A DNA stretch of 64,000 nucleotides from Calliopsis andreniformis. Its lineage: Eukaryota > Arthropoda > Insecta > Hymenoptera > Andrenidae. The notes under the pieces were generated by a model. It was not told the DNA's origin, ran no database searches, and worked only from the letters and a program-made list of their open reading frames with translations. The stretch covers positions 5,062,961 through 5,126,960 of the forward strand of contig NC_135071.1 of assembly GCF_051401765.1 (NCBI RefSeq), given 5' to 3'. The position numbers and the translations under genes are program-made. Shown here one piece after another: positions 31,616 through 43,505 of this stretch (positions are counted from its first letter, which is position 1; each line of letters begins with the position of its first letter).

Positions 31616-32501
31616 CAGTATGTCCCACGAAATCCTGGACAGTCGATTATTTGCTAACCTATTAAAAATACGAAAAAAGTTTTTATATGAAATTGAATGA
31701 CAAGAGGGGGCTGATTTATTGGCCGTAACAATTTTTTTTTTATCATTATTGTTTACAGAGATATGAAAGTTAAGTTTGGTTTTTTAAATGGGATTATATA
31801 TATATTTTTTTATCAATAGATAGTACGTTTCAAGACGAATTCAGCAAACATTAATGTATACACCTTTTTTCAAATAGTTTTTAAGATATTACGCGTAAAA
31901 GTTTACTGATTTTCGGTGGAAAAAAATCTGCGAGACCAGGAAGCACAGTAGGGAGTTTCTACTCTCGACCACACTTAAGATGCTACGGGTTAACACGTTG
32001 CGTGCGGGGGTAAAAAAATGGTCGAAAAAGGTTTGTCCGATTGTATGCTAGCGCGCGGCAGCACCGCCGGGTCAATAATTCTCCGGGGAAACGGGCTCAA
32101 CTCGATAGATCTACCCTGTCGCGCGTCGAACGTGTTAAACCGTGCCTCTTGAAACTGATACGAAGAGACTGTGGTAGGAACGGCAGGCCTAAATCTTCCA
32201 CCGAAAATCAGTAAACTTTTACGCGTAATATCTTAAAAACTATTTGAAAAAAGGTGTATACATTAATGTTTGCTGAATTCGTCCTGAAACGTACTATCTA
32301 TTGATAAAAAAAAATATATATAATCCCATTTAAAAAACCAAACTTAACTTTCATATCTCTGTAAACAATAATGATAAAAAAAAAATTGTTACGGCCAATA
32401 AATCAGCCCCCTCTTGTCATTCAATTTCATATAAAAACTTTTTTCGTATTTTTAATAGGTTAGCAAATAATCGACTGTCCAGGATTTCGTGGGACATACT
32501 G
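31616..32501. mobile_element. Foldback element H with about 310 bp near-identical arms
   Basis: Ends CAGTATGTCCCACGAAATCC and its exact complement, flanked by TA. Arms 31616-31925 and 32192-32501 differ by only a few bases, mostly in homopolymer or AT runs. The central 266 bp contains a TTAA-bounded MITE. No transposase. The near identity of the arms suggests recent insertion or ongoing arm conversion. Confidence 0.92.
31990..32138. mobile_element. TTAA-flanked MITE nested in the loop of H
   Basis: A 149 bp segment is bounded by TTAA on both sides with inverted ends TTAACACGTTGCGTGCG and, complemented, TTAACACGTTCGACGCGCG. This fits a piggyBac-type non-autonomous element that inserted into the spacer of H. 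Confidence 0.7.
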
Positions 32502-32799
32502 TATATATAATTACGTATATACTAATGTAAACCATACATATATATATACTAATATTTCTATTCGAAATTTACTTTGTTTTCTTTCCGCGAGTAAGAATTG
32601 TTGGATTCTAAATAAATTTTAATAAGTAAGAATAGTCTACCAACTTCAACCGGGATATTTACTACTACATATACATACTTGTTACATGTTTCGAATAGTT
32701 CCTGAAAGTGTCATAGCTCTTAACTTATTTCATTTTCGAAAACTATTTGTTTAAGAAAAAGAGTAAATAATAGGGAATTAGTAAACCAGAGTACTTTTT

Positions 32800-33150
32800 G
32801 TAGCATTCTATGCGCGAACAAGCATGACCTTTCTTTTTATAAACTAAGTTTTATGTATCTTTGTTATAAATAATCGGAATCATGTTGCGTTTGATATCAT
32901 TTTCATCGGGAGAGCAGAAGGAATCGATTGATGTTGCTTGTGTGAAAATCCATTTGCAAATAAGAAAGTTCAATTTTTCCTATTCTGAATCCTTAATACT
33001 ATCCCTGTCTTTCGCGGCCTTATTGTCTTCAGGTGTCGAGCTCGAGAGCGAAGGTTAGAAATTGATTACTCCGCGGCACATATCAAACAAAGTAGTGGGG
33101 AGAGCCGCGGCTCTCGATCGTGGTGCCCGAAACCGCTCTCGATCGAGCAA
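32800..33150 (+). mobile_element. Partial copy of TIR element L (right arm)
   Basis: Matches the right arm of the element at 58193-59326: shared 'aataatcggaatcatg', 'gggagagca.aaggaatcga' and 'gtgtcgagctcga'. It ends with degenerate 'gctctcgatcgagcaac' in place of the terminal 'gctctcgtccgcaacat'. The left arm is absent. Confidence 0.8.
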
Positions 33151-35839
33151 CTACTCTATAATATTTGAATTATTTGATAGAGTGAATATACGCACCTACA
33201 TCATGAAGCATTTGGACTCTAAATGAAGTGAGATAATGTTAAAATATTAGTTACAGCTTGAGCAATTCTTCCAGTTATCATAATAGAGTATAGGATATTC
33301 TTAATTTCTTTACTTCATTGTAAAATTTTAGTATGGTAGTTATTATCTATTTTTATCACTAAATCCTACTTATTGTTAGATACATTGTGTTATTTTAAAA
33401 TTTAGTTTGTTTGATAATATAGGATGATAGGCGATACACAACGTAGAGATCGAGGTTCCGAAAGGAACCTTCCAATTGGGAGCGAGTCCGAGCGAAAGCG
33501 GGCGTGTGTGCGCGCGTGTGGAGCGAATCGTAAGTTTGAAGACAGAGAGAGAGAGAGAGAGAGCGGCGAGAGTGTGACCGGTGTGTGCCACAGCGAGTAC
33601 AGTCATTCAATCATTATTACTCAAGATATTCACCAAATATACCAAGATATTTACCTACAATAATATTTGAAGATAACTGTCGCTTATGTAGCATTGTGTA
33701 ATGAGTAATAATCAATTGCTATATACAACTTTCCTACATAAAATATTTTTATAATTTATTTGTTATATGTTTTTATTTAATGTTATTAGTATTAACATAT
33801 ATGTAAATTTTCACTATTAAAAAATCTTTAACCAAGAAAGGCAGAAATATCGAGAAATGTCGACCGCATCATGAATTCCTCTGAATCTCAGAGGAAAAAA
33901 AAATTACTTGCAAAAAATTACAGTTCATTTTTATAGGGTAATTAGAAGAGAATATGCTTTTCTTGTAACTCTGCTACGTTCCGAACAAAACTTTAATTTT
34001 TTTTATTGCTCTGCAATAAAGTGCCTTGATAATACATGCATGTATTGTGGGTTTATCCCTAAGTCGAGTGCTGTTGCAAATTAATTGGCTACGAATTAGA
34101 TGAAATCGAAATCCCGTTTCCTTTGAAATCGTCGTCGTAATATGAATAGCCTTACGAGGTGTCAGTCAGTCGCGTAAATTTCTGTAAGAATATATAATAG
34201 CCTTGCAACGATTAGAGTAAACGGAGCGTGTAGATTAAATTTTTGTATGCGTAGTGTCTCCTGATAACGTTAGCCGTGTGGGAATGTTCCTCGTCAGGAA
34301 CGCTACAAAAATTGCCAATACCATATGCAAGCCATAGAGTTCGGTTTCAAGCGCGGATTGTAGGAGAGCGAGAGCGTAAGAACGGAGAGAGAGAGAGTTG
34401 AAAAGAATGAGATAGGGAAATTAACACATAGATTCACACACACTACTACCTTATTTAGAAGATTCAACAGTAAAGCCGGAACGGACCCAGTCTGGACGCT
34501 TTCGAAGGCGTGAAGCTACGACACTCTATGACGAAAAGTCGTAAGGTGCGTGTCTAGGGTCCACGGAATTATATTAGAGTCAGAGTTTTTCTAGACTTTT
34601 TGTTAAAGTTAGGAAAAGGACTTGATTCCATTGTAAAAGAATTTCTGCTGATATCATTAACTTTACTTACTTTATCTTTGTGCTAATTCTTTGCATCGTA
34701 TATATTTTTTACGTATTAGAATTTATTTTAATTATTCATTGTAGTGTACTAAATTGTTGATCTTGGTAAGTGATGTGGTGTGAACAGTGCTAATTTTCTT
34801 TTCCTGCAGCAGGAACGGCGAACAGAGACAAAGAAAGACAGAAAGAAGAAAGAGAGGAAGAGAGAGGAAATCAAATTCCAAATTCAAATTTTATGCAAAT
34901 TATTGTTTGGTGAGTTGAATATTTAGTTCCACATATCTTTATTAATTTCAATGTCAATTTGGGAACAGCTAAATGATGGTAGTTTCCTTGATAATCGTCA
35001 AGATTGTGGGGACATTGTAAGACTCTTGTTTTTGTGTTAATCGCCGCCTTTTATACCTATTTTCGCACCTAGCGTCAACCAATGAGGGTGCAGCGTGCTA
35101 CCTTTATACGCGAGCGGATCCTTTTTACCTGGATTGTCCTATCGTCGTGTTGCATTGCCGCGCGACTTTACGCTAGTTCACTTATCACTATTTACATGCT
35201 AATACTATCTCGTTACAAACTGATAATTGTGTACGTATTTAAATTTTTGACTTTTTGTAACATCTGATATTATCTTTTAGTTCCTGTAAATATTAGTTAA
35301 TTTCAATATGAATTATTTCTTATATGCGACTCCACAAAAAGAAATACATCTTAGGGAGTGAGGTTTGAACTATTTTTAGTAATAAAACGATATCAAGGGC
35401 GATATTGTCAGAATCTTATAAACTGCTGAATTAAATAAATTAAAGAAACATACTGTTAACTCATTATTCTTTAAAATTATACCAAATCTTTGCCGACATT
35501 GTTCATAAATATAAACGGGAATAGCAATGATGAAGTAGATTGGTTGCATGAAGCAATTATAGTAAAAGTTGTACAACTGCCTGAATCTATCTACGATATA
35601 ACTGCCTGGTAGTCCCCCTCTCGGGTACCCCTCTCGAGATGCCCAGAAACTCGACAGCGAAGTAGGGACCGAGCAAGGTAACCATATGTGAGGTCGTGCA
35701 TTGGTGAGACGATAATTTGGATAATATGTTGGATATCTAGCATTTTCTATCTTAATATTTAGTGAAACAATCTTGCTTTTCCTTTCAAGCGTAACCTTGG
35801 AAAAACACATAAAGTTTATTCAAGAGGCCTACAGAGTTT
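33151..35839. other. No recognised gene; short simple repeats
   Basis: A GA microsatellite lies at about 33543-33562 and further GA-rich sequence near 34380-34400. The patch 33430-33610 is GC-rich with open frames on both strands but no motif. The stretch at 34535 resembles one at 23380. A 144-codon minus-strand open frame (35376-35810) shows no recognisable domain and runs through AT-rich sequence; I do not call it a gene. Confidence 0.45.
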
Positions 35840-36420
35840 CCACCAGCACTTACCCTCTTAAAGGGGACCTTTACTTACAATAAAGCATTTTATAATTAAT
35901 ACATAAGTTAATTATTCCTGGGAATCCAAAACATAAAATTTGGCGACAAGGATAGGATTCACCTTGACGTTCAGAAGTCAGTGATAATTTGGAAAGTAAA
36001 AGTTCCACCTGGCCATGACCAGCGGTTTTCATCGATTCAAAGTATAACGAAAATTGGAATTTTCCAGTCTAACAATAAGCAAAGACTACTGCTAGCTGAA
36101 ATCCTGGAAGTATCCTCCCCAGCAGCATAACAGTACGTGATATATAAAGGATATACTGTAAGTACCAAGGTCCATCTTATTCTTAACATTTTCTGAAGAT
36201 CTAACAGACATTCCATATCTTATTTTTTTTTCTTTGCTCTATACCAAAATGGCACAACCGGGCCAAACCCCTGATTAAAAGGAAATTTCTCAGCCATTGT
36301 CTCTTAATTTTCTGGTCCGACTAATTCCTATAGAACTTGATGGGAACAGATATAAACTTCGTAGTGTTATTAAACAAGTTTTATTAAACAAACCTCCAAT
36401 ACAGGAGGTTTAGCAGGTGC
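35840..36420 (+). other. Possible LTR end with primer-binding-like site and start of a gag-like frame
   Basis: A 'caataaagc' poly(A)-type signal (35878) is followed by 'tTTGGCGACAAGGATAGG' at 35940, which begins TGG like many retroelement primer-binding sites. About 300 bp later an ATG (36249) opens MAQPGQTPD, a stop, then readable codons with LIPIELDGNRYKL. The order (LTR end, PBS, leader, gag-like start) fits an LTR retrotransposon relic, but no pol is present and the assignment is weak. Confidence 0.25.
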
Positions 36421-36468
36421 AGTGACTTAATAAATCTAACTCGAGTAACTTTTTTTGCTTCACGTAGA

Positions 36469-37110
36469 TACCTATTCGATGTTTAAACACGTTTTGGAAC
36501 ACGTTCCATTCAGCACAAAAGTTACAAATTTACTAGTAATGAAAACCTTCTAAATAACACTGATAGTCAAACATTAACGATCAAGTACTGAAAACCTAAT
36601 AACAGATAGCACTGTATTCTTAAGAGTAGTTAATAGTTATTAATTTAATAGACAAAATACTAAAAACTTTAAATAAGACGGCAAGGAAATCAACGGTCGC
36701 TTAGACATGCTTTAAATGTTGTTAAAACGGTTCTCGCACAATATTCCGAAAATTCCGAACTCGGAGTTAATAGTAACTAGTTATCACTCTAACTCTGACT
36801 TTAACTGGACATCTACGTTTACAAAGATTCAGATGTTGTGATGTGTCTTACAGAGCTCAGGTCAGGTCAGAATCGTTTTAACACTGACATCAAAAGCACG
36901 TATAAACGACCATTGATTTCCTTCATGTCTTATTTGAAGTTTTTATTTTTTGGTTTACTACAGTGAAGCAGTGGTATTTATTATTATTGTTTCAGTGCTT
37001 GATCATAAGTGTTTGTGCTATTATGATTACTAAATTTGTGCCGAATGGAACGTGTTCCAAAAATTTGGATAAAACAACAGGAGATAGAAGTATTAAATAT
37101 TGAATAGGTA
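36469..37110. mobile_element. Foldback element, about 640 bp
   Basis: Outer arms pair 'acctattcgatgtttaaac' (36470) with 'ttgaataggta' near 37110 and share 'ggaacacgttccatt' against 'aatggaacgtgttcc'. Inner arms 36640-36780 and 36860-36965 also pair. The same inner units occur in direct orientation at 19325-19720. No coding sequence. Confidence 0.75.
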
Positions 37111-40100
37111 AGTAAATATATTGAAATTACATATAGTACTGTAGTTCACGATAGTTGATTTTGCCATATCATATTGGAAGTATTGAAAAGAAAAAAAGAT
37201 TACTCAAATTAGAGTTATTAGGTCAATGTACCTTGTTAGGCCTTCGGTGTTAAGGTATGCACACCACTATGCTGGGCTTTACGTTCAGGGTAGCCGCTGT
37301 CGCGTAGGAGAGGAGTGGTAGGCGCATGCTTCTATATGTGACTCTACACAGTGAAACCAATGGCAAATCTTTAACAGTTTTTCCTGACTAAACGGTTCAT
37401 TTGCGGCATATGATTCCTTTCAAACATTTTCTCTGCTAATAGATTTGAGTACAATTATGTAATAAAAAAAATAACATTATTTTCCATGTTATAAACAATT
37501 TTGTGAAGGGTTTTTTTTTTTACAAATGTCCACCGATCTAGAGGTGTAGATTTAACCCCTTCAATCGTAACCATTAATATTTTTACACCCGGTACAAAAT
37601 CTGACGGAGCAGTCTATCCGTGTAAAAATTAATAACAACAGTGGTTTGAGCAAAATATACGAGCAGGTAGTATGTTCAAAACTTTTCGATATCAGTAACA
37701 AGAATATGCAGAAAAATATAGGGTTCCATTTAAAAATTTAAATATGACTTTCACAGGGCTCTTCCAGATTATCTCAAGGTCAAATCAATGTCATCACCAT
37801 ATTCGATCCTAAATGCTATACAACTTTTGTCTGAAACATTTATTTATATCTTTAATACCTAGAGAAATAATCACATGTAGACATTTAAATCGGATATACT
37901 GTATAGGCATATGTATCGAATTTTCAAACGATATTCTCGGAATCAGAGTCCCAAATGAACAAATTTTATTGTATATTTTCAACTTATTTTAACGTCAGGA
38001 ATCTCCTCTTTTTTAGTTTTAGATTTCGGAAACACTCAATATGTCCAAAATATGTATTGGATTTATTACTAGTCATATTTCTTATTGTACACAGATAAAG
38101 TTTTTTTAACAATCAATGCTATGTTACTGTAAATGATTAGAAAATGGACTAGATGTAGGAGATTTCACAAAAACGTTCAAAAAATATATATGCTCGCATT
38201 GTTTAACGTTTTTATCAAATACTTACAAGTGTGATAAGCATTACGTTGTGTTATCAGTTTGCAGGTTCTCCATCGTGATAGAAGTCTTCCACCGTCACAA
38301 TTATTGCTCATATTATACAGGTGTTAAACGTGAATATAATATAAACGATGTGAGAGAAAATATCAGTAAAAGTGATTAATCTTGATTAAGAAATTTTTGT
38401 GTGTACAAAAATTAGGGATTGCAGAAAAAGATGAAAACTACAAATTCGAAGTTAAGACAAGAAAGAAACGATAGACAAAATGAAATGTACCCGTCGTCGC
38501 AGTACCAGTGATAAGAAAGTCAAGAATAATACTGCTTAATCATTATTTCATACAAAATTTAAGTATTCAATTTTGACGCATGCGCGATTCCTTTTTTTGA
38601 TTATACAATAACCAGTGACAGTTCTCGCAAATCATTTATATAACCTCCTTCTTAACATGACAAGATTAGATAATAACGCTTGTATATTTTAAATAAATTA
38701 ATGATAATTAAGAATCAAAAGTATTATTTAGGAACATACATCGATGTTTACAAATTTTTTGAAATTCTAGGCGACTTATATAAAGTACTAAAATAATTGT
38801 TATTTATTTACCGTTACCTTTTATTTGCTATTTATTATCTATTCAAAAATTAGGAGATAAATTTGCTTTCCTCACTGTTCTTCATCTCATAGAATATTAT
38901 CATTGAATAATATATCTTCTTCAATTATATTAATAGTGTTAATATAAGAAATTAATTTCTAATTTAGTTTAATTTGATTAATCACTGATTATAATGTAAC
39001 GTTTGCTTGAAACAAATATGTGATAAAAAACTCAATATTTGGACGTTTAACGTATGAAGGAAATGTTATAGAATTTTTCGATTGTATGAATCAAATTATA
39101 TTAATCTATTTTGCAATTATATGATAAATCGTGTTTATATTATTATTTAAAAAATAAAAAGGCATTTAACTTTAATAATAGCTCGTAAAATACAAGAAAT
39201 TTATAACCATGATGAATGACCTAGTAGTTGGACAGCTCAATCTGTGGGCCCAGTGTTCCGATTGGACTGTTCCATTAGATAGACATGTAATAAAACACAA
39301 GCAATTTGGATGTTTCTTGAGAAAGTAAGTTAAAAGCTGCCTAGTGTAATTCACTAAAAAAAATTGAAAAAAAGAAAATCTAGTATTAAGTCATTAATTT
39401 TGAAGTTATATTTGCACGCACTTTTACAAGCATTAAATTTTACGTATAAATCCAAAATTATTACTGAAATAAAATAAGCAAGTGAAATATATTTACCGAA
39501 CATTACGTAAGTACAATGTAAGATTATAATACAGCGACAATGTATAATGTAACATTATAACCATTTAAGAATTTACTGACACGAAGCAATACGACTGGGC
39601 ACTACTCTTAAATAAGCAGTCAAGTTATGGACTATTCTTTGATATCGATGTACCTATACATGAACACGTGAATAAGAAGAGTATAAATCTTAATTATGAT
39701 CACTTCTTCAGTTGAAGTTCAGTTCAAGTACTGGGACTTATGCAGTTATTGGATCTTTAACCTTCTATGTAAATGAATATTTACTTACGTGAACATTAAT
39801 TCACATGAAATACGTATAAAATGTGCGATAATAAAAACAGCCAATGGTTGTACATAAAGAAATTAAAAAAAAGATATAATACAGGGCGGACCACCTCACA
39901 TAACTACTTTAATTATTTTCGTTATTAGTGAACTCATTCAAATTTTATCATAAGTAAATTTTATGTTGAAATATAGCCTCGCTGAATGATCTTGAAAGTC
40001 GACGAACGAAACATGTATTAGTTCCTTTTGTCTGAGTGTGTGCAAGTAACGCGCATACGTATATTACGTCGAAATCTCGAACGAATTTTCAAGATGGAAG

Positions 40101-40999
40101 AAGAATAAAAATCTTGAAATTTTCGTGTGACCCATGAGGCAATATCACAATATCTCTGTTATACCTGGACCAATTTGATTGTAATTTGTCTCATTCAAAA
40201 GCTCATATTCGATTTAAATAATAAAAATGCCTTTTTAAATTTGGGAAATATTGCAAACCTGTCGGGATGTTAGTGAAATAAGTTTCAGGTATGATTGGAA
40301 TGCCCGATTTTCACGAAAAAGAACGCGGCAGCGATCGATTTATGTACTACTTAATGTCAAAAAAAAAAAAAAAAAATGCGCGGCAGCAACGGTTCATGTA
40401 CTTGGCGTCGACTTAATCACATCTCTTGATTAACTGAAATCACGTATGAGATTGAACTATTTTTAGTTTTTAATAGTTAATAATTTGTCATTAAAAGAGT
40501 CTAAATATTTTTGCATACACAGCAATTGTAAATAACGCCACAAAAGCTCCTTACGTAAAAATATTTAAGATAACTGTATAAAATGAAAAACTGCCCTAAT
40601 ATAATTATTTGTCAGACACGTAATATTAAAATAAAGGTATCGATATTTCTTGAGCTTTATACCATCTAAGCCCGTTTTCCATATGATTATTTATAATTAG
40701 ACTGCAAATGTTTATGCAGTTTCCTACTTTCATGTACAATATTAAAGATTAAGTGGAATCTAATTGAAGACTTATATCACCCTTATAATGTAATTCCTAC
40801 ATTTTTCTATTTCATAGGGATTCTGTCCTTTTTGCAGATTGAATTTTACCGTAAATGCATAAAGATCCGCAGTCTATTTATAATATGTACACCATTACAC
40901 TTACTACATCCATTTCATTCTAAATCATTGCGAATAGATTTCATTTTATAGGGGGAAAGAAACACTTTGCATGTTACCTATAGTATTGTAATAGGAAAC
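37111..40999. other. AT-rich sequence without recognised gene
   Basis: Long AT-rich stretch with one GC-richer patch at 37255-37330 and a poly(A) run at about 40358-40375. No exon, RNA gene or transposon terminus could be supported. Confidence 0.5.
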
Positions 41000-41092
41000 A
41001 TACTGTTCATATAATAGAAGGATCACATAGCAAAATGTTCATATAATAGAACGTTCACATAATGGATGTTCATATAATGGAGGTTGTACTGG
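41000..41092 (-). mobile_element. Possible pogo/Tigger-like terminus
   Basis: Reverse complement reads CAGTACAACCTCCATTATAT, with three or more repeats of a 'tccattat.tgaac' unit behind it. This resembles the ends of pogo/Tigger-type elements, which begin CAGT and contain CTCCATTAT-type repeats. Only one end is visible. Confidence 0.4.
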
Positions 41093-42109
41093 ATCAATAA
41101 TAAAATACTTCAATATCTATTTAATACTATAGCATGATACTGGAGAACTAATACGTCTTGGTACTAATAAGTAGGGGAGGGCATGAATGGAACACTGTCA
41201 TTACACTTTGGGACAAATTTATAATGATGTTACAATTGGGTTATTGTATTAGTTAGTTTAAAACGCGATTTTTTTCACAAAGAAATATCGTTTTAGTACT
41301 TTCGTAGTATGCTCTGCGACATTATCTTGCTGAAAACTAAATTTATCTTTCGCAATTTTTGTGGCATACATACATATTTGCTAACCAATCATTTTAAGAT
41401 GCTTTTTACTATTCAATAATCTCGAAATAAATTTAATTTCTAAATCACTATCTTGCCACATCCTACTTAACGGTAATTTAAAATATATTGTTGCTTTTTT
41501 AAATGGTGATAATAGGAAATCAATGAATTTCTGAATATTAGACCGTCAAATGAATTAGTATTAGCACTATTTAAGAAAGGAACAATGGTAGTGTGATAAT
41601 GTAGGCTAATATTGGCTATTTTAAATGATACAAAGCATTCTAATATTCTTCAGCACTTTGTGCAAATAGAAAGGTAAGGTTAATAGTTTGAAATAATAAA
41701 ATTAGTCGTTGGGAAGGGCGTACAAAAAAGTTTCAGCCTAGTTAATTTCAGCCCAGAGTTCATTGACATATTGCTGTGAACATGTATAGTGAGTTATATA
41801 ATATGACACGCCTAGAAAAACTGTAAGTAGACAGTCATCTCATATGCTGTATTAAGTTACAGTTCGCGGTTTTTCAGTCAACTCTCATTGCACGCCTGGT
41901 TTCATTTCTAGCATCTACTTATTCAGATACCCATTTCACATGACCGAGCATATAACGGCAAACAAATAGAATTCATTGAATAGTATTATCAAATGTGCAC
42001 TTCTTAATCGCTGAAATTGTGCAACAATTAGTGTACAAATTATTGTGAACAAATACGATTGACTTAATGGTGTAAAGAAAGATATAGCGGAAAAATAGCT
42101 CGAAAGAAA
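41093..42109. other. No recognised feature
   Basis: AT-rich; may include the decayed 5' part of the Tc1-like relic that follows, but no readable transposase codons were identified before about 42100. Confidence 0.4.
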
Positions 42110-42780
42110 TCATAAATTTCAGAAATTAATTAATAAAAACGTCTAGAATTCGCCAAAACTCATATAAATTATGATTCAAACTTTTGGAAAAGTGTAATAT
42201 TATCTGATGAAACAAAAATAAACTTGTTTGGATTTGATGCCAAGAAGCAAATAGTTTGGAGAAAACCTAATACAGAGAATAACATATCTGTAACACACGT
42301 CTGACGATAATACACGGAGGCGGCTCTATGTTGTGGGATTATACAGCTCCAAATGGCGTAAGGAATATAGAATTTGTTGAAGAATGACAACAGAATGGAT
42401 AAAATGTAATATTTAAATATTCTGAAAAAATTTTAAGCAATTCGTTAGAAAACTAAAAATGCCACGGTTATATCATTTTCAACAAAATAATGATCTTAAA
42501 CATGTTTCGTATGTAGTATAAGAATGGTTATTATATAACGTACCCAAATTGTTAAAAATCTTTCCTCAGTTACCTAATCTAAACCTGATTGAACATGTCT
42601 AAGTAAAATTAAAAATATAACATATTAAATTGTAATATAAAAAATAGAGCCAAGTTTAAAAGGAAGATACAAAATGAATGTAATAATATTGCGCCTGCCT
42701 TTCTACCAAAATTAATTAATTCGATGCCACGAAGGTTGCAGGCTGTTATAAACTCAAATGGCTACGCAATAAAATATTAA
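42110..42780 (+). pseudogene. Tc1-like transposase, catalytic and C-terminal part
   Basis: In alternating plus-strand frames the sequence reads ILSDETKINLFGFDAKK and VWRKPNTEN (first catalytic Asp region), then GVRNIEFV, MDKM.YLNILK, FQQNNDLKHVSYVV.EWLL (degraded FQQDNDPKH, where Asp is now Asn), LPNLNLIEHV (degraded SPDLNPIEHLW with the acidic Glu retained) and a tail resembling MPRRLQAVI. The order is that of Tc1-family DD34E transposases. Multiple stops and frameshifts make it a relic. Its N-terminus is not readable. Confidence 0.8.
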
Positions 42781-43148
42781 TATACGTATATTTTGTTGTA
42801 TACACAGTATAAAATATTGATGTGTACACTTAATTTTGCGTCAGTAAAATGAGTGTATTATTATATTTTCATTTAAATTTAAACAAATAGTTTATATTAC
42901 TATAAAATCTATAAAATCTGTTTACCTATTGTTGAATAAAATATCTAAATATAATATATGTTATGTTTTTGTTTTTATTTTTAAATATGTGTGATTATAC
43001 TCATTTTCCCGTCAATTTTCTTTACTAACTTAGGTGTACACTCAATTTTATAAGTAACTGTATACATTCATCCTTCAAAAATTCAACCAGTATCTGATAA
43101 AATCATGAAAATGAATCGTCAGAATGAAATCGTCCTTAAAATTGTCCT

Positions 43149-43310
43149 ACCTTATATATCGTATGTTTGCTTTAAAAGTGACACAAGTCAAATAAGTAGG
43201 TATGTTTACCAAAATATACTTTATATTAAACTCCTTTGTGGTTCTAATTTTTAAACCACGTTTCTTAAATTGTGTCACTTTTGAAGCTAACGTGCAATAT
43301 ACACCATAGG
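43149..43310. repeat. Small inverted repeat (MITE-like)
   Basis: Arms of about 40 bp pair 'ttaaaagtgacacaag' (43172) with 'ttgtgtcacttttgaagc' (43272) and extend outwards with mismatches. The minus-strand ORF across it results from the repeat and has no known motif. Confidence 0.5.
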
Positions 43311-43424
43311 ATTGTAAACTAGTTAACTTACAAATATTCCAGACAAAAGTATAATCGAGTATGTAATTGCAAAATGTCTTTACACAATTAAAGTTCATAC
43401 AGCATTCTGCCGTCAAGCAGAGAC

Positions 43425-43505
43425 GGCCATCTAAGGCTGGTCCTTAGGGACTGACGTGGAGTAAATGGAAAGTCTAAGGCCGGTCTTTAGGGACTGGCGC
43501 AGCGC
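43425..43505 (+). repeat. Short direct repeat pair
   Basis: 'tctaaggctggtccttaggg' is followed about 42 bp later by 'tctaaggccggtctttaggg'. Each unit is itself partly palindromic (CTAAGG..CCTTAG). This may be the end of a transposon; no partner found. Confidence 0.6.

Noticed and set aside
35376..35810. 144-codon minus-strand open frame
   Set aside because: No domain, no splice context, AT-driven composition and it runs beside a possible LTR end.
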